In this document: piece after piece, positions 1-11,323 of the stretch
Layout of the letters: every line of letters begins with the position of its first letter
How positions within the stretch are numbered: position 1 is the first letter of the stretch
Source: Streptococcus sp. DTU_2020_1001019_1_SI_AUS_MUR_006
GTDB taxonomy: Bacteria > Bacillota > Bacilli > Lactobacillales > Streptococcaceae
Reading direction: 5' to 3'
Assembly: GCF_032340315.1 (NCBI RefSeq)
Contig: NZ_CP135436.1
Span: forward strand, 1,323,501 to 1,387,500
DNA: 64,000 nucleotides
Notes under the pieces: model-generated
Databases searched by the model: none
The model's input: the letters and a program-made list of their open reading frames with translations, nothing else
What the model was told of the DNA's origin: nothing
Position numbers and translations under genes: made by a program

Positions 1-110
1 CTCCTTTTTTTGATTCTCTCAAGTTGAAAATAAATTTACGTAGCAGATATCTTACAAACGTTTTCTTTTATAGTAAAATAAAAGATGACTATATGAAAGA
101 AGGTTCTTAA

Positions 111-818
111 TTGGAAAGTATTTTATTTTTTATTTCTGTCTTTATAGCTGGGGTCTTGTCATTCTTTTCTCCCTGTATCTTTCCCTTGTTACCAGTCTAC
201 GCAGGTGTTCTGCTAGATGATCAAGAGGAGTCAAAGACATTTCGTTTTTTGGGTAAAGATGTTGCCTGGTCAGGATTGATTCGTACCCTCTGTTTTATTG
301 CGGGTATCTCTCTCATTTTCTTTATTCTTGGATTTGGAGCAGGATTCCTTGGGAATTTACTTTATGCTGACTGGTTCCGTTATGTCATGGGAATCATGAT
401 TATTATACTGGGATTGCATCAGATGGAAATTCTTCATCTACAAAAATTAGAGGTACAAAAAACAGTAACATTTAATCAAAAACAGTCTAGCAAATATTTG
501 TCGGCCTTTTTACTGGGTATCAGCTTCAGCTTTGGCTGGACTCCATGTATAGGTCCAGTTTTAAGTTCTGTTTTAGCACTGGCTGCCTCAGGAGGAAATG
601 GAGCTCTTCAGGGGGCCTTATTAACCCTCATTTACACTCTCGGAATGGCACTTCCATTTTTAGTTCTGGCCTTGGCGTCAGGTCTTGTCATGCCTTATTT
701 TAGTAGAATCAAATCCCACATACTTTTATTGAAGAAAATTGGTGGTTTATTGATCGTTCTCATGGGAATTTTATTAATGTTGGGACAGTTAAATGTTTTA
801 TCTGGAATATTAGGATAA
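111..818 (+). CDS. ccdA2: CcdA-type thiol-disulfide transporter, membrane
   Basis: Polytopic membrane protein of 235 residues that passes reducing equivalents from cytoplasmic thioredoxin to surface thioredoxin-like lipoproteins. About six hydrophobic segments are visible. The two redox cysteines of the DsbD/CcdA family sit in SPCIFPLLP (Cys22) and WTPCIGPV (Cys146). The chosen start is a TTG at 111, preceded by AGAAGG; no better start follows before the first membrane segment. It lies 12 bp upstream of the thioredoxin-like lipoprotein gene and is surely co-transcribed. The pairing without msrAB resembles the pneumococcal ccdA2-etrx2 pair, which is the basis for the symbol. Confidence 0.9.
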   Translation: MESILFFISVFIAGVLSFFSPCIFPLLPVYAGVLLDDQEESKTFRFLGKDVAWSGLIRTLCFIAGISLIFFILGFGAGFLGNLLYADWFRYVMGIMIIILGLHQMEILHLQKLEVQKTVTFNQKQSSKYLSAFLLGISFSFGWTPCIGPVLSSVLALAASGGNGALQGALLTLIYTLGMALPFLVLALASGLVMPYFSRIKSHILLLKKIGGLLIVLMGILLMLGQLNVLSGILG

Positions 819-830
819 AAGGAGTTATCT

Positions 831-1394
831 ATGAAAAAAATTATCTATTTTGGACTTAGTTTCTTGTCTCTCTTTCTTCTGATTGCTTGTGGCAAGGAAG
901 AGAAAAAATCAAGTCAAGAAAATCCAACGACTAAGACACAGCAGCAAACAACTGTGAAGCAAGTAGCAATTGGAGCAGAAGCACCTGATTTCACCCTTCA
1001 ATCTATGGATGGAAAAGAAGTGAAATTATCTGATTTTAAAGGTAAAAAAGTTTATCTTAAATTTTGGGCATCTTGGTGTGGACCATGCAAGAAGAGTATG
1101 CCAGAATTGATGGAGCTTGCTGCTAAGGAAGATCGTGGTTTCGAAATTTTATCTGTCATTGCGCCAGGGCTTCAAGGTGAAAAAACTGTAGATCAATTTC
1201 CAAAGTGGTTTGAAGAACAAGGTTATAAAGATATCCCCGTTTTATATGATACAAAAGGAGCTGTTTTTCAAGCCTATCAAATTCGAAGTATCCCTACAGA
1301 GTATCTAATTGATTCACAGGGTAAAATTGCTAAGATTCAATTAGGTGCGATTAGTAACGCAGATGCAGAAGCAGCTTTTGCTCAAATGAAATAA
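831..1394 (+). CDS. etrx2: Thioredoxin-like surface lipoprotein (TlpA/Etrx2 type)
   Basis: Exported redox lipoprotein of 187 residues. A short signal peptide ends in a lipobox LIAC with the lipidated Cys20, followed by a Lys/Glu/Gln-rich linker (about 21-45) and a TlpA-type thioredoxin fold with the active site WCGPC (Cys83, Cys86) and the cis-Pro loop SIPTEY. The family reduces oxidised surface proteins such as methionine sulfoxide reductase, taking electrons from CcdA, here the gene just upstream. SD GGAG lies at about 821. A strong bidirectional terminator follows. Partner substrates are inferred, since no msrAB lies in the window. Confidence 0.9.
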   Translation: MKKIIYFGLSFLSLFLLIACGKEEKKSSQENPTTKTQQQTTVKQVAIGAEAPDFTLQSMDGKEVKLSDFKGKKVYLKFWASWCGPCKKSMPELMELAAKEDRGFEILSVIAPGLQGEKTVDQFPKWFEEQGYKDIPVLYDTKGAVFQAYQIRSIPTEYLIDSQGKIAKIQLGAISNADAEAAFAQMK

Positions 1395-1407
1395 AGTAAT
1401 GAAATAT

Positions 1408-1441
1408 AAAAATGTCTAGACAAATCGTCTAGACATTTTTT
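1408..1441. terminator. Bidirectional intrinsic terminator, etrx2 / ldh
   Basis: AATGTCTAGAC pairs perfectly with GTCTAGACATT around a short loop, with A-tracts upstream and T-tracts downstream. It can therefore end the rightward ccdA-etrx2 transcript and the leftward ldh transcript. Confidence 0.9.
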
Positions 1442-1451
1442 CTAACTTAAA

Positions 1452-2462
<1,011 letters not shown>

Positions 2463-2487
2463 TTAAGGGCTTCCCCTGTTTAGTTTC

Positions 2488-2516
2488 ATTCTATCACTTT
2501 TAAATAGCTTTGTCAC
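2488..2516 (-). promoter_or_regulatory. ldh promoter
   Basis: On the minus strand GTGACA and TAGAAT are separated by 17 bp, a good sigma-A promoter, about 50 bp upstream of the ldh start. Confidence 0.7.
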
Positions 2517-2538
2517 GGATATAACATCCACTTAGCCA

Positions 2539-2552
2539 TGTAAACGTTTTAG
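2539..2552 (+). promoter_or_regulatory. cre-like site between ldh and gyrA
   Basis: TGTAAACGTTTTAG matches 12 of 14 positions of the CcpA consensus TGWAAACGNTWNCA. It lies about 23 bp upstream of the ldh -35 box, a position typical of CcpA activation. Binding is inferred. Confidence 0.5.
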
Positions 2553-2585
2553 TCGGATTGGAAGACTGAAATCTAGGTCAAACTA

Positions 2586-2594
2586 TGGTATAAT
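2586..2594 (+). promoter_or_regulatory. gyrA extended -10 promoter
   Basis: TGGTATAAT is a perfect extended -10 element about 38 bp upstream of the gyrA start; the -35 region (CTGAAA) is weak. Confidence 0.6.
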
Positions 2595-2631
2595 ATATCT
2601 AGTTACTAATAGTGAAATGAGGCATTTGTTA

Positions 2632-5100
2632 ATGCAAGATAAAAATTTAGTGAATGTCAATCTGACAAAGGAGATGAAGACCAGCTTTATCGACTACGCC
2701 ATGAGTGTTATCGTATCGCGGGCCCTTCCTGATGTTCGAGATGGGTTGAAACCAGTTCATCGCCGCATTCTATACGGTATGAACGAATTGGGTGTGACAC
2801 CAGATAAACCTCATAAGAAATCTGCCCGTATTACAGGGGATGTCATGGGTAAATACCACCCACACGGTGACTCATCTATCTACGAAGCTATGGTTCGTAT
2901 GGCGCAATGGTGGAGTTACCGTTACATGCTTGTAGATGGGCATGGGAACTTTGGTTCCATGGATGGTGATGGTGCTGCCGCGCAACGTTATACCGAAGCA
3001 CGTATGAGTAAGATTGCTCTTGAAATGCTTCGTGACATCAATAAAAATACCGTTGATTTTGTTGATAACTATGATGCCAATGAACGTGAACCTGTTGTTT
3101 TACCAGCTCGTTTTCCAAATCTTTTGGTCAATGGAGCTACAGGTATCGCTGTTGGTATGGCGACCAATATTCCACCACATAACTTGGGTGAAACCATTGA
3201 TGCGGTTAAGTTGGTTATGGATAATCCAGAAGTTACAACCAAGGAATTAATGGAAGTTCTTCCAGGTCCAGACTTCCCAACTGGTGCCCTTGTTATGGGG
3301 AAATCAGGTATTCATAAGGCCTACGAAACTGGTAAAGGATCGATTGTGCTTCGTTCTCGTACTGAAATCGAAGAAACTAAGACTGGTCGCGAACGTATCG
3401 TTGTAACAGAATTTCCATACATGGTTAATAAGACCAAAGTCCATGAACATATTGTGCGTTTAGTTCAAGAAAAACGTATCGAAGGTATTACAGCTGTTCG
3501 TGACGAATCTAACCGTGAGGGTGTTCGCTTTGTTATCGAAGTGAAGCGTGATGCTTCTGCCAATGTTATCTTGAACAACTTGTTCAAGATGACTCAAATG
3601 CAAACTAGCTTTGGATTTAACATGCTAGCTATCCAGAATGGTGTACCAAAGATTCTCTCACTTCGTCAAATCTTGGATGCTTATATTGAGCACCAAAAAG
3701 AAGTGGTGACTCGTCGTACTCAATTTGACAAAGAGAAAGCTGAAGCGCGTGCCCACATCTTAGAAGGTTTGTTGATTGCTCTGGACCATATTGATGAAGT
3801 TATTCGCATTATTCGTGCCAGTGAAACGGATGCAGAAGCCCAAGCTGAATTGATGAGCAAGTTCAAACTATCTGAACGTCAAAGTCAGGCAATTCTTGAT
3901 ATGCGTCTCCGTCGATTGACAGGTTTGGAACGTGACAAGATTCAGTCAGAGTATGATGAGCTTATTGCCTTGATTGCTGACTTGGCAGACATTCTTGCAA
4001 AACCAGAACGTGTAGCGCAAATCATCAAGGAAGAATTGGATGAGGTCAAACGTAAGTTTGGCGATCCACGTCGTACTGAGTTGATGGTTGGTGAAGTCTT
4101 GACTCTTGAAGATGAAGACTTGATTGAAGAGTCTGATGTTCTCATCACTCTATCAAATAAAGGTTACATCAAACGTTTGGACCAAGACGAATTTACAGCT
4201 CAAAAACGTGGTGGACGTGGCGTTCAAGGAACTGGAGTTAAGGACGATGACTTTGTGCGTGAATTGGTTTCAACCAGCACTCATGATCATTTGCTATTCT
4301 TTACTAATAAAGGACGTGTTTATCGTCTTAAGGGATATGAAATTCCAGAATACGGTCGTACAGCCAAAGGTTTGCCAGTTGTCAATCTTTTAAAACTAGA
4401 TGAAGGTGAAAGCATTCAAACCATTATCAATGTTGAATCAGAACGTAGTGATGATGCTTACCTCTTCTTTACAACTCGAGCAGGTATTGTTAAGAGAACC
4501 AGCGTTAAAGAATTCGCAAACATTCGTCAAAATGGTTTGAAAGCCTTGAATCTGAAAGATGAGGATGAGTTGATTAATGTCTTACTAACTGAAAAAGATA
4601 CGGATATCATCATCGGAACCGAATTAGGTTATGCAGTTCGTTTCAATCAGTCTTTAGTTCGTAGTATGAGTCGTATCGCCACTGGTGTAAAAGGGGTAAA
4701 CCTTCGTGAAGGTGATGCAGTAGTAGGAGCGAGAGTGATTACTGATCAAGATGAAGTCCTTATCATTACTGAGAAAGGATACGGTAAGCGCACAGTTGCG
4801 ACTGAATACCCAACAAAAGGTCGTGCTGGTAAAGGAATGAAAACAGCTAATGTTACCGAGAAAAATGGTCCTCTGGCTGGTCTCTTAACAGTAAAAGGGG
4901 ACGAAGATCTGATGATTATCACTGACACAGGTGTTATGATTCGAACCAATGTTGCCAATATTTCACAAACGGGACGTTCAACTATGGGAGTAAAAGTGAT
5001 GCGTCTAGATCAAGATGCTAAGATTGTGACTTTTACAAGTGTTGCAGCAGCAGAAAAAGAAGAAGTTGGGGCAGAACAGGAAACAGAAAGTGAAGCATAA
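2632..5100 (+). CDS. gyrA: DNA gyrase subunit A
   Basis: A subunit of the type II topoisomerase that introduces negative supercoils. The 822-residue protein starts at [10 protein letters not shown]; an in-frame Met five codons earlier is less likely because 822 residues is the usual length. The N-terminal breakage-reunion domain carries the quinolone-resistance region ([15 protein letters not shown], Ser81 and Glu85 both wild type) and the catalytic Tyr in AAQRYTEA. The C-terminal pinwheel domain has the GyrA-box-like QKRGGRG. gyrA is followed by srtA with the stop and start overlapping (TAATG), as in pneumococci. Confidence 0.97.
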   Translation: MQDKNLVNVNLTKEMKTSFIDYAMSVIVSRALPDVRDGLKPVHRRILYGMNELGVTPDKPHKKSARITGDVMGKYHPHGDSSIYEAMVRMAQWWSYRYMLVDGHGNFGSMDGDGAAAQRYTEARMSKIALEMLRDINKNTVDFVDNYDANEREPVVLPARFPNLLVNGATGIAVGMATNIPPHNLGETIDAVKLVMDNPEVTTKELMEVLPGPDFPTGALVMGKSGIHKAYETGKGSIVLRSRTEIEETKTGRERIVVTEFPYMVNKTKVHEHIVRLVQEKRIEGITAVRDESNREGVRFVIEVKRDASANVILNNLFKMTQMQTSFGFNMLAIQNGVPKILSLRQILDAYIEHQKEVVTRRTQFDKEKAEARAHILEGLLIALDHIDEVIRIIRASETDAEAQAELMSKFKLSERQSQAILDMRLRRLTGLERDKIQSEYDELIALIADLADILAKPERVAQIIKEELDEVKRKFGDPRRTELMVGEVLTLEDEDLIEESDVLITLSNKGYIKRLDQDEFTAQKRGGRGVQGTGVKDDDFVRELVSTSTHDHLLFFTNKGRVYRLKGYEIPEYGRTAKGLPVVNLLKLDEGESIQTIINVESERSDDAYLFFTTRAGIVKRTSVKEFANIRQNGLKALNLKDEDELINVLLTEKDTDIIIGTELGYAVRFNQSLVRSMSRIATGVKGVNLREGDAVVGARVITDQDEVLIITEKGYGKRTVATEYPTKGRAGKGMKTANVTEKNGPLAGLLTVKGDEDLMIITDTGVMIRTNVANISQTGRSTMGVKVMRLDQDAKIVTFTSVAAAEKEEVGAEQETESEA

Positions 5101-5843
5101 TGTCTAAAAAAATTAATAAAAAGAAAAATAAACGAAAAAATCTGTTGATCAATATATTGGCAGGATTTCTGATACTACTATCAATCGCTTTGATTTTTAA
5201 CGCTAAAATCCGTGATATCTTTATGGTTTGGAATACTAATAAGTACCAAGTTAGTCAGGTATCAAAAGAAAAATTAGAAGAAAATCAGGACACAGAAGGA
5301 AATTTTGATTTCGATTCAGTAAAGGCAATCTCATCTGAAGCGGTTTTATCCTCCCAGTGGGATGCCCAACAACTCCCTGTTATTGGAGGAATTGCCATTC
5401 CTGAAGTAGAGATTAATTTACCTATCTTTAAAGGCTTGGATAATGTGAATTTGTTCTATGGAGCAGGAACCATGAAACCAAATCAAAAAATGGGAGAGGG
5501 AAATTATTCTCTCGCTAGTCACCATATTTTTACAGCTGAAAATGCCAGTCAGATGCTCTTTTCACCTTTGGTCAATGCTAAAGAAGGGATGAAAATTTAT
5601 TTGACTGATAAGGAAAAGGTTTATACCTATGTCATTCGTGAAGTCAAACACGTTACACCTGACCGCGTTGATGAAATAGAAGACCGTGAGGGAATCAAAG
5701 AAATTACTTTGGTAACCTGTGTAGACTATAATGCCACAGAACGGATTATCGTGAAGGGTGATTTCAAAGAAGTGAAACCTTATGCAGAAACTCCATCAGA
5801 TGTCTTAGAAGCCTTTAATAAGCCTTATAAGCAAAGATATTAA
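5100..5843 (+). CDS. srtA: Class A (housekeeping) sortase
   Basis: Membrane-anchored transpeptidase that links LPXTG proteins to the peptidoglycan cross-bridge. The 247 residues comprise a basic N-terminus, one membrane anchor at about 15-35, and a sortase beta-barrel. Catalytic residues are visible: His141 in SHHIF, Cys207 in TLVTC and Arg215 in ATERIIV. The ATG overlaps the gyrA stop codon, so translation is coupled. A terminator follows at 5857. Confidence 0.95.
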   Translation: MSKKINKKKNKRKNLLINILAGFLILLSIALIFNAKIRDIFMVWNTNKYQVSQVSKEKLEENQDTEGNFDFDSVKAISSEAVLSSQWDAQQLPVIGGIAIPEVEINLPIFKGLDNVNLFYGAGTMKPNQKMGEGNYSLASHHIFTAENASQMLFSPLVNAKEGMKIYLTDKEKVYTYVIREVKHVTPDRVDEIEDREGIKEITLVTCVDYNATERIIVKGDFKEVKPYAETPSDVLEAFNKPYKQRY

Positions 5844-5856
5844 GAGATAAGATTAT

Positions 5857-5890
5857 TAAAAAAGGTTTGCTAGTATTAGCGAACCTTTTT
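5857..5890 (+). terminator. gyrA-srtA terminator
   Basis: AAAAAGGTTTGCTA pairs with TAGCGAACCTTTTT around a four-base loop, ending in a T-run. Confidence 0.85.
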
Positions 5891-5895
5891 CTTGT

Positions 5896-5910
5896 CAATT
5901 TCAGAAAATA
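5896..5910 (+). promoter_or_regulatory. Weak CodY-like box upstream of the asd promoter
   Basis: CAATTTCAGAAAATA matches 12 of 15 positions of the CodY consensus AATTTTCWGAAAATT and lies about 15 bp before the putative asd -35. Confidence 0.4.
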
Positions 5911-5924
5911 GATAGGAAAAAGAC

Positions 5925-5953
5925 TTTTCAATTTTGGTAAAAAGTAGTATAAT
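5925..5953 (+). promoter_or_regulatory. asd promoter
   Basis: A consensus TATAAT lies at 5948-5953 with a weak -35 (TTTTCA) 17 bp upstream. It sits between the two CodY-like boxes. Confidence 0.55.
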
Positions 5954-5967
5954 GTTTCTATTATAGA

Positions 5968-5982
5968 AATTTTTAGAAAATT
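5968..5982 (+). promoter_or_regulatory. CodY-like box in the asd leader
   Basis: AATTTTTAGAAAATT differs from the CodY consensus only at position 7 (14 of 15). It lies just downstream of the expected transcription start and upstream of the asd SD, so bound CodY would block initiation or elongation. CodY binding is inferred. Confidence 0.6.
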
Positions 5983-5998
5983 CCGAAAGAGGTTTGTT

Positions 5999-7075
5999 AT
6001 GGGATACACAGTTGCTGTTGTCGGCGCTACAGGTGCCGTTGGTGCTCAAATGATCAAAATGTTGGAAGAATCAACTCTTCCGATCGATAAGATTCGTTAC
6101 CTTGCGTCTGCACGTTCTGCAGGAAAGGTCTTGCAATTCAAAGGTCAAGATGTGACCATTGAAGAAACAACAGAAGACGCTTTTGAAGGGGTTGATATTG
6201 CTCTTTTCTCAGCTGGTGGATCAACTTCTGCAAAATACGCACCTTATGCTGTTAAAGCAGGTGCAGTCGTCGTAGATAACACATCTTATTTCCGTCAAAA
6301 TCCAGATGTACCATTGGTTGTTCCTGAAGTGAATGCCCACGCCCTTGATGCTCACAACGGAATCATCTCTTGTCCTAACTGTTCAACAATTCAAATGATG
6401 GTGGCTCTTGAGCCAGTTCGTCAAAAATGGGGCTTGGACCGTATTATCGTTTCAACTTACCAAGCTGTTTCAGGTGCTGGTATGGGAGCAATTCTTGAAA
6501 CCCAACGTGAGCTTCGTGAAGTCTTGAATGATGGCGTAAATCCACGTGATTTGCATGCGGAAATCCTACCTTCAGGTGGAGATAAGAAACACTATCCAAT
6601 CGCCTTCAACGCTCTTCCACAAATTGATGTTTTCACTGACAATGACTACACTTACGAAGAGATGAAGATGACGAATGAAACCAAGAAAATCATGGAAGAC
6701 GATAGCATTGCCGTATCAGCAACATGTGTACGTATTCCAGTCTTGTCAGCTCACTCTGAGTCAGTCTATATTGAAACAAAAGAAGTAGCACCAATTGAAG
6801 AAGTGAAAGCTGCTATTGCTGCATTCTCAGGTGCAGTTCTTGAAGATGATGTTGCTCACCAAATCTATCCTCAAGCAGTTAATGCTGTTGGTTCACGTGA
6901 TACTTTCGTCGGACGTATCCGTAAAGATTTGGATGCAGAAAAAGGTATTCATATGTGGGTGGTTTCTGATAACCTTCTTAAAGGTGCTGCTTGGAACTCA
7001 GTTCAAATCGCTGAGACTTTACATGAACGTGGTCTAGTACGCCCAACAGCTGAATTAAAATTTGAATTGAAATAA
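5999..7075 (+). CDS. asd: Aspartate-semialdehyde dehydrogenase
   Basis: Reduces aspartyl-4-phosphate to aspartate semialdehyde, the branch point to lysine/diaminopimelate, threonine and methionine. The 358 residues carry the NADP-binding [10 protein letters not shown] at the N-terminus and the active-site Cys in CPNCSTIQM. The SD AAAGAGG lies at 5986. dapA follows after a small hairpin, so this is an asd-dapA unit supplying dihydrodipicolinate for cell-wall precursors. Two CodY-like boxes flank the promoter. Confidence 0.96.
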   Translation: MGYTVAVVGATGAVGAQMIKMLEESTLPIDKIRYLASARSAGKVLQFKGQDVTIEETTEDAFEGVDIALFSAGGSTSAKYAPYAVKAGAVVVDNTSYFRQNPDVPLVVPEVNAHALDAHNGIISCPNCSTIQMMVALEPVRQKWGLDRIIVSTYQAVSGAGMGAILETQRELREVLNDGVNPRDLHAEILPSGGDKKHYPIAFNALPQIDVFTDNDYTYEEMKMTNETKKIMEDDSIAVSATCVRIPVLSAHSESVYIETKEVAPIEEVKAAIAAFSGAVLEDDVAHQIYPQAVNAVGSRDTFVGRIRKDLDAEKGIHMWVVSDNLLKGAAWNSVQIAETLHERGLVRPTAELKFELK

Positions 7076-7079
7076 TGTG

Positions 7080-7106
7080 TAGGAGTTCATTTGAACTCCT
7101 TCTTTA
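7080..7106 (+). terminator. Weak terminator between asd and dapA
   Basis: AGGAGTTCA pairs with TGAACTCCT, followed by only a short interrupted T-run. Partial read-through into dapA is likely because no separate dapA promoter is evident. Confidence 0.55.
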
Positions 7107-7125
7107 AAATAGAAAGGTGTTTTGT

Positions 7126-8061
7126 ATGTCTTATCAAGATTTAAAAGATTGTAAAATTATCACAGCCTTTATTACTCCTTTTCATGAAGACGGGTCAATC
7201 AATTTCGATGCCATTCCAAAGTTGATTGAACATTTATTAGCACATCATACAGACGGAATTCTCCTAGCAGGAACAACTGCTGAGAGTCCGACTCTAACTC
7301 ACGATGAGGAGTTGCAGTTGTTTGCAGCTGTTCAAAAGGTTGTCAATGGCCGTGTTCCTTTAATTGCCGGTGTTGGTACCAATGACACACGTGACTCTAT
7401 CGAGTTCGTCAAAGAAGTAGCAGAGTTTGGTGGTTTTGCGGCTGGTCTTGCGATTGTTCCTTACTATAATAAACCATCCCAAGAAGGTATGTATCAACAC
7501 TTTAAAGCTATTGCAGATGCTTCTGATTTGCCAATTATTATTTATAACATTCCAGGACGTGTAGTTGTCGAAATGACTCCTGATACTTTACTTCGTTTGG
7601 CGGAACATCCAAATATTATCGGTGTCAAAGAATGTACCAGTCTTGCCAATATGGCTTACTTGATTGAGCATAAACCAGAAGAATTTTTGGTTTATACTGG
7701 TGAAGATGGAGATGCCTTCCATGCTATGAATCTAGGTGCAGACGGAGTTATCTCTGTTGCTTCCCATACAAATGGGGATGAGATGCATGAAATGTTCACT
7801 GCAATCGAAGAAAGTGATATGAAGAAAGCGGCAGCTATTCAACGTAAATTTATTCCTAAAGTCAATGCACTCTTCTCTTACCCAAGTCCAGCACCTGTTA
7901 AGGCAGTACTCAACTATATGGGATTCGAAGCTGGGCCAACTCGTCTACCTTTGGTTCCTGCGCCTGAAGAGGATGCTAAACGCATTATCAAGGTTGTTAT
8001 TGATGGGGATTACGAAGCAACCAAGGCAACTGTCACTGGAGTCCTTCGCCCGGATTACTAA
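7126..8061 (+). CDS. dapA: 4-hydroxy-tetrahydrodipicolinate synthase
   Basis: Condenses pyruvate with aspartate semialdehyde, the first committed step to lysine and diaminopimelate. This is a 311-residue TIM-barrel with the pyruvate-binding [10 protein letters not shown], the Tyr in YNIPGR and the Schiff-base Lys in GVKECTS. The Met at 7126 is preferred over the in-frame Met at 7117 because AAAGGTG at about 7111 is then well spaced, and MSYQDLK is the usual N-terminus. It follows asd, which makes its substrate. Confidence 0.96.
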   Translation: MSYQDLKDCKIITAFITPFHEDGSINFDAIPKLIEHLLAHHTDGILLAGTTAESPTLTHDEELQLFAAVQKVVNGRVPLIAGVGTNDTRDSIEFVKEVAEFGGFAAGLAIVPYYNKPSQEGMYQHFKAIADASDLPIIIYNIPGRVVVEMTPDTLLRLAEHPNIIGVKECTSLANMAYLIEHKPEEFLVYTGEDGDAFHAMNLGADGVISVASHTNGDEMHEMFTAIEESDMKKAAAIQRKFIPKVNALFSYPSPAPVKAVLNYMGFEAGPTRLPLVPAPEEDAKRIIKVVIDGDYEATKATVTGVLRPDY

Positions 8062-8073
8062 GATAACTAATAT

Positions 8074-8118
8074 AAAAAAACTTTCTAAACAAGTCAAATT
8101 GTTGGAAAGTTTTTTTCT
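8074..8118 (+). terminator. dapA terminator
   Basis: AAAAAACTTTC pairs with GGAAAGTTTTTTT across a loop of about 17 bases. The T-run also supplies the T-rich stretch upstream of the dprA cin-box. Confidence 0.8.
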
Positions 8119-8123
8119 TTTTC

Positions 8124-8131
8124 TACGAATA
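8124..8131 (+). promoter_or_regulatory. cin-box (SigX/ComX competence promoter) for dprA
   Basis: TACGAATA is a perfect match to the streptococcal cin-box, preceded by a T-rich tract and about 30 bp upstream of the dprA start. dprA is a known late competence gene. Confidence 0.85.
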
Positions 8132-8162
8132 AATAGATAGAGAGAAAAACAAGGAGTCTATC

Positions 8163-9026
8163 ATGAAAATTAAGATTGATAATTTTGAGATTTATAAGTT
8201 GAAACAAGCAGGTTTAAGTAATCAACAGGTTTTAAAGGTACTTCAATATGGAGAAATCTATGATCAAGAATTAACCCTAGAAACGATAGCAGAAGCATCT
8301 GAGTGTAGAAATCCAGTAGTTTTTATGGAACGTTACCATAAACTCACCTTTGAAAGTATGGAGAGATTAAGAAGTGACTTTGAAAAATTTCCCTCATTTT
8401 CAATTCTGGACGATGTTTATCCCTTTGCTCTCAGTGAAATCTATGATGCTCCAGTATTGTTATTTTATAAGGGCGATTTAAATCTTTTAAAGTTACCTAA
8501 GATTGCGGTTGTAGGCAGTCGCTCTTGTAGTCAAACAGGGACAAAATCAGTTCGTAAGGTTATTGAAGAACTTGAGAATGAGCTGGTGATTGTGAGTGGG
8601 CTTGCTAGAGGGATTGATACTGCAGCGCATATGTCTATTCTTCAAGGTGGTGGAAAAACTATTGCAGTTATAGGGACTGGCTTGGATGTCTATTATCCTC
8701 GATCTAATAAACGACTGCAGGACTACATCGGTGAATATCATTTGCTACTGAGTGAATATGGACCTGGTGAAGAACCCTTAAAATATCACTTTCCAGCACG
8801 AAATCGGATTATTGCTGGCCTATGTATGGGTGTTATCGTTGCTGAGGCAAAGATGAGATCTGGTAGTTTGATTACCTGTGAGCGAGCTATGGAAGAAGGA
8901 AGAGATGTTTTTGCTATTCCAGGTAGCATTTTAGACGGTCGTTCAGATGGTTGTCATCACTTGGTTCAGGAAGGTGCAAAACTTGTTTCAAGTGGTCAGG
9001 ATGTGCTAGCAGAATTTGAATTTTAA
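8163..9026 (+). CDS. dprA: DNA-processing protein A, RecA loader in transformation
   Basis: Binds incoming single-stranded DNA in natural transformation, loads RecA and helps shut off competence. The 287 residues comprise an N-terminal SAM-like region (about 1-65) and the DprA Rossmann-like domain with VGSRSCSQTG, SGLARGIDTAAH, GTGLDVYYP and FPARNRIIAGL. The C-terminal winged-helix extension of other DprA proteins is absent, as is normal in streptococci. SD AAGGAG lies at about 8150, and a cin-box lies just upstream. Confidence 0.95.
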   Translation: MKIKIDNFEIYKLKQAGLSNQQVLKVLQYGEIYDQELTLETIAEASECRNPVVFMERYHKLTFESMERLRSDFEKFPSFSILDDVYPFALSEIYDAPVLLFYKGDLNLLKLPKIAVVGSRSCSQTGTKSVRKVIEELENELVIVSGLARGIDTAAHMSILQGGGKTIAVIGTGLDVYYPRSNKRLQDYIGEYHLLLSEYGPGEEPLKYHFPARNRIIAGLCMGVIVAEAKMRSGSLITCERAMEEGRDVFAIPGSILDGRSDGCHHLVQEGAKLVSSGQDVLAEFEF

Positions 9027-9080
9027 GAACTAACAAGGTTTTATCAGTTAAACTTTTCTTCTATATATAGGAGTTAAGTC

Positions 9081-9109
9081 TTGACAGGTTTTTAAAAATG
9101 GTTTACACT
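9081..9109 (+). promoter_or_regulatory. topA promoter
   Basis: Consensus TTGACA, a 17-bp spacer and TACACT, about 35 bp before the GTG start of topA. Confidence 0.75.
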
Positions 9110-9144
9110 TTATAAAGTTTATTACTTTGAAAAGGTGTGATACT

Positions 9145-11232
9145 GTGGCTACGGCAACAAAGAAGAAAAAATCAACAGTTAAAAAAAATCTAGTAATCGT
9201 GGAGTCGCCTGCAAAGGCTAAAACGATTGAAAAATACCTGGGTAGAAATTATAAGGTTTTAGCCAGTGTTGGTCATATTCGTGATTTGAAAAAATCCAGT
9301 ATGTCAGTCGATGTAGAAAATAATTATGAACCCCAATATATCAATATTCGTGGGAAAGGTCCTCTGATCAATGACTTGAAAAAAGAAGCTAAAAAAGCCA
9401 ATAAAGTCTTTCTCGCAAGTGACCCGGACCGCGAAGGAGAAGCAATTTCTTGGCATTTAGCTCATATTCTTAATCTAGATGAAAATGATGCTAACCGTGT
9501 TGTTTTCAACGAGATTACCAAGGATGCGGTAAAAAATGCCTTTAAAGAACCTCGTAAGATTGATATGGATTTGGTGGATGCCCAACAAGCCCGTCGTGTC
9601 TTGGACCGCTTGGTAGGTTATTCTATTTCACCGATTTTATGGAAAAAGGTCAAAAAGGGCTTGTCAGCTGGCCGTGTTCAGTCTGTTGCTCTCAAGTTAA
9701 TCATTGACCGTGAAAATGAGATCAATGCTTTTCAACCGGAAGAATATTGGACTATTGATGGAGTCTTCAAAAAGGGGACTAAGCAATTCCAAGCATCCTT
9801 CTATGGAATGAATGGCAAGAAGATGAAATTGACAAGCAATGAAGAGGTCAAAGAAGTCTTGTCTCATCTATCCAGCAAAGACTTTACAGTTGATCAGGTA
9901 GATAAAAAAGAACGCAAGCGTAACGCTCCACTCCCTTATACTACCTCAACTATGCAGATGGATGCAGCTAATAAAATCAATTTCCGTACTCGAAAGACTA
10001 TGATGGTTGCCCAGCAACTCTATGAAGGGATTAATATTGGTACGGGCGTCCAAGGTTTGATCACCTATATGCGTACAGACTCGACTCGTATCAGTCCAGT
10101 TGCTCAAAATGAAGCAGCAAACTACATTAACGAACGTTTTGGCAGTAAGTATTCTAAGCATGGCAGCAAGGTAAAGAATGCGACTGGTGCACAGGATGCC
10201 CATGAGGCTATCCGCCCATCAAGTGTCTTTAACACACCAGAAAAAATTGCTAAGTATTTGGATAAAGATCAACTTAAGCTTTATACCCTTATCTGGAATC
10301 GCTTTGTAGCGAGTCAGATGACGGGTGCTATCTTTGATACCATGGCTGTGAAGCTCTCTCAAAATGGAGTTCAGTTTGCAGCGAATGGTAGTCAGGTCAA
10401 ATTTGACGGTTACTTGGCCATTTACAATGATTCAGATAAGAATAAGATGTTGCCGGATATGGTAGTTGGTGATGTCGTCAAGCAGGTCAATAGTAAGCCT
10501 GAGCAGCACTTCACTCAACCGCCAGCACGTTATTCGGAAGCGACACTGATTAAAACTTTGGAAGAAAACGGAGTCGGTCGCCCATCAACTTATGCACCTA
10601 CCATTGAAACTATTCAAAAGCGCTATTATGTGCGTTTGGCAGCCAAGCGTTTTGAACCAACAGAGTTGGGAGAAATTGTTAACAAGCTCATCGTTGAATA
10701 TTTCCCTGATATCGTCAATGTAACCTTTACAGCTGAAATGGAAGGTAAACTGGATGATGTCGAAGTTGGAAAAGAGCAGTGGCAACGAGTCATTGATGAA
10801 TTTTACCAACCCTTCTCTAAAGAGGTTGCCAAAGCCGAAGAGGAAATGGAAAAAATCCAAATCAAGGATGAGCCAGCAGGATTTGATTGTGAAGAGTGTG
10901 GCAGTCCGATGGTTATTAAACTTGGTCGTTTTGGTAAGTTTTATGCTTGTAGCAATTTCCCAGATTGCCGTCATACACAAGCAATCGTGAAAGAAATTGG
11001 TGTGGAGTGTCCAAGCTGTCATCAAGGTCAAATTATTGAACGAAAAACTAAGCGTAATCGTATCTTTTATGGTTGCAATCGCTATCCAGAGTGTGAATTC
11101 ACTTCTTGGGACAAGCCTGTTGGACGAGATTGTCCAAAATGTGGCAACTTCCTCATGGAGAAAAAAGTCCGTGGTGGCGGTAAGCAGATCGTTTGTAGTA
11201 ATGGTGATTACGAAGAAGAAAAAATCAAATAA
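9145..11232 (+). CDS. topA: DNA topoisomerase I
   Basis: Type IA topoisomerase that relaxes negative supercoils and balances gyrase. The N-terminal TOPRIM domain starts with [18 protein letters not shown] and contains [12 protein letters not shown]. The catalytic Tyr lies in [11 protein letters not shown]. The C-terminus holds three zinc-ribbon-like units: CEECGSPM...CSNFPDC, CPSCHQG...CNRYPEC and CPKCGNF...CSNG, the last lacking its fourth Cys. The start is the GTG at 9145, giving 695 residues beginning with ATATKKKK and placed after AAAGGTG; an ATG six codons upstream would bury that SD. Confidence 0.95.
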   Translation: MATATKKKKSTVKKNLVIVESPAKAKTIEKYLGRNYKVLASVGHIRDLKKSSMSVDVENNYEPQYINIRGKGPLINDLKKEAKKANKVFLASDPDREGEAISWHLAHILNLDENDANRVVFNEITKDAVKNAFKEPRKIDMDLVDAQQARRVLDRLVGYSISPILWKKVKKGLSAGRVQSVALKLIIDRENEINAFQPEEYWTIDGVFKKGTKQFQASFYGMNGKKMKLTSNEEVKEVLSHLSSKDFTVDQVDKKERKRNAPLPYTTSTMQMDAANKINFRTRKTMMVAQQLYEGINIGTGVQGLITYMRTDSTRISPVAQNEAANYINERFGSKYSKHGSKVKNATGAQDAHEAIRPSSVFNTPEKIAKYLDKDQLKLYTLIWNRFVASQMTGAIFDTMAVKLSQNGVQFAANGSQVKFDGYLAIYNDSDKNKMLPDMVVGDVVKQVNSKPEQHFTQPPARYSEATLIKTLEENGVGRPSTYAPTIETIQKRYYVRLAAKRFEPTELGEIVNKLIVEYFPDIVNVTFTAEMEGKLDDVEVGKEQWQRVIDEFYQPFSKEVAKAEEEMEKIQIKDEPAGFDCEECGSPMVIKLGRFGKFYACSNFPDCRHTQAIVKEIGVECPSCHQGQIIERKTKRNRIFYGCNRYPECEFTSWDKPVGRDCPKCGNFLMEKKVRGGGKQIVCSNGDYEEEKIK

Positions 11233-11238
11233 AAAAAA

Positions 11239-11272
11239 TGAGTCCTGAAAGTAAATTTCAGGCTCTTTTGAT
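11239..11272 (+). terminator. topA terminator
   Basis: GAGTCCTGAAA pairs with TTTCAGGCTC, followed by TTTT. Confidence 0.8.
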
Positions 11273-11323
11273 TAGTGCTTGACAAAATTCATCATTGTAT
11301 GCGAAACTAGAAGAAGATTATTT

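Noticed and set aside
51..70. cre-like ACAAACGTTTTC near the left edge
   Set aside because: Three or more mismatches to the consensus and no clear promoter geometry.
9127..9144. Upstream ATG extending topA by six codons
   Set aside because: It would place the SD AAAGGTG inside the coding region, and the GTG start gives the family N-terminus.
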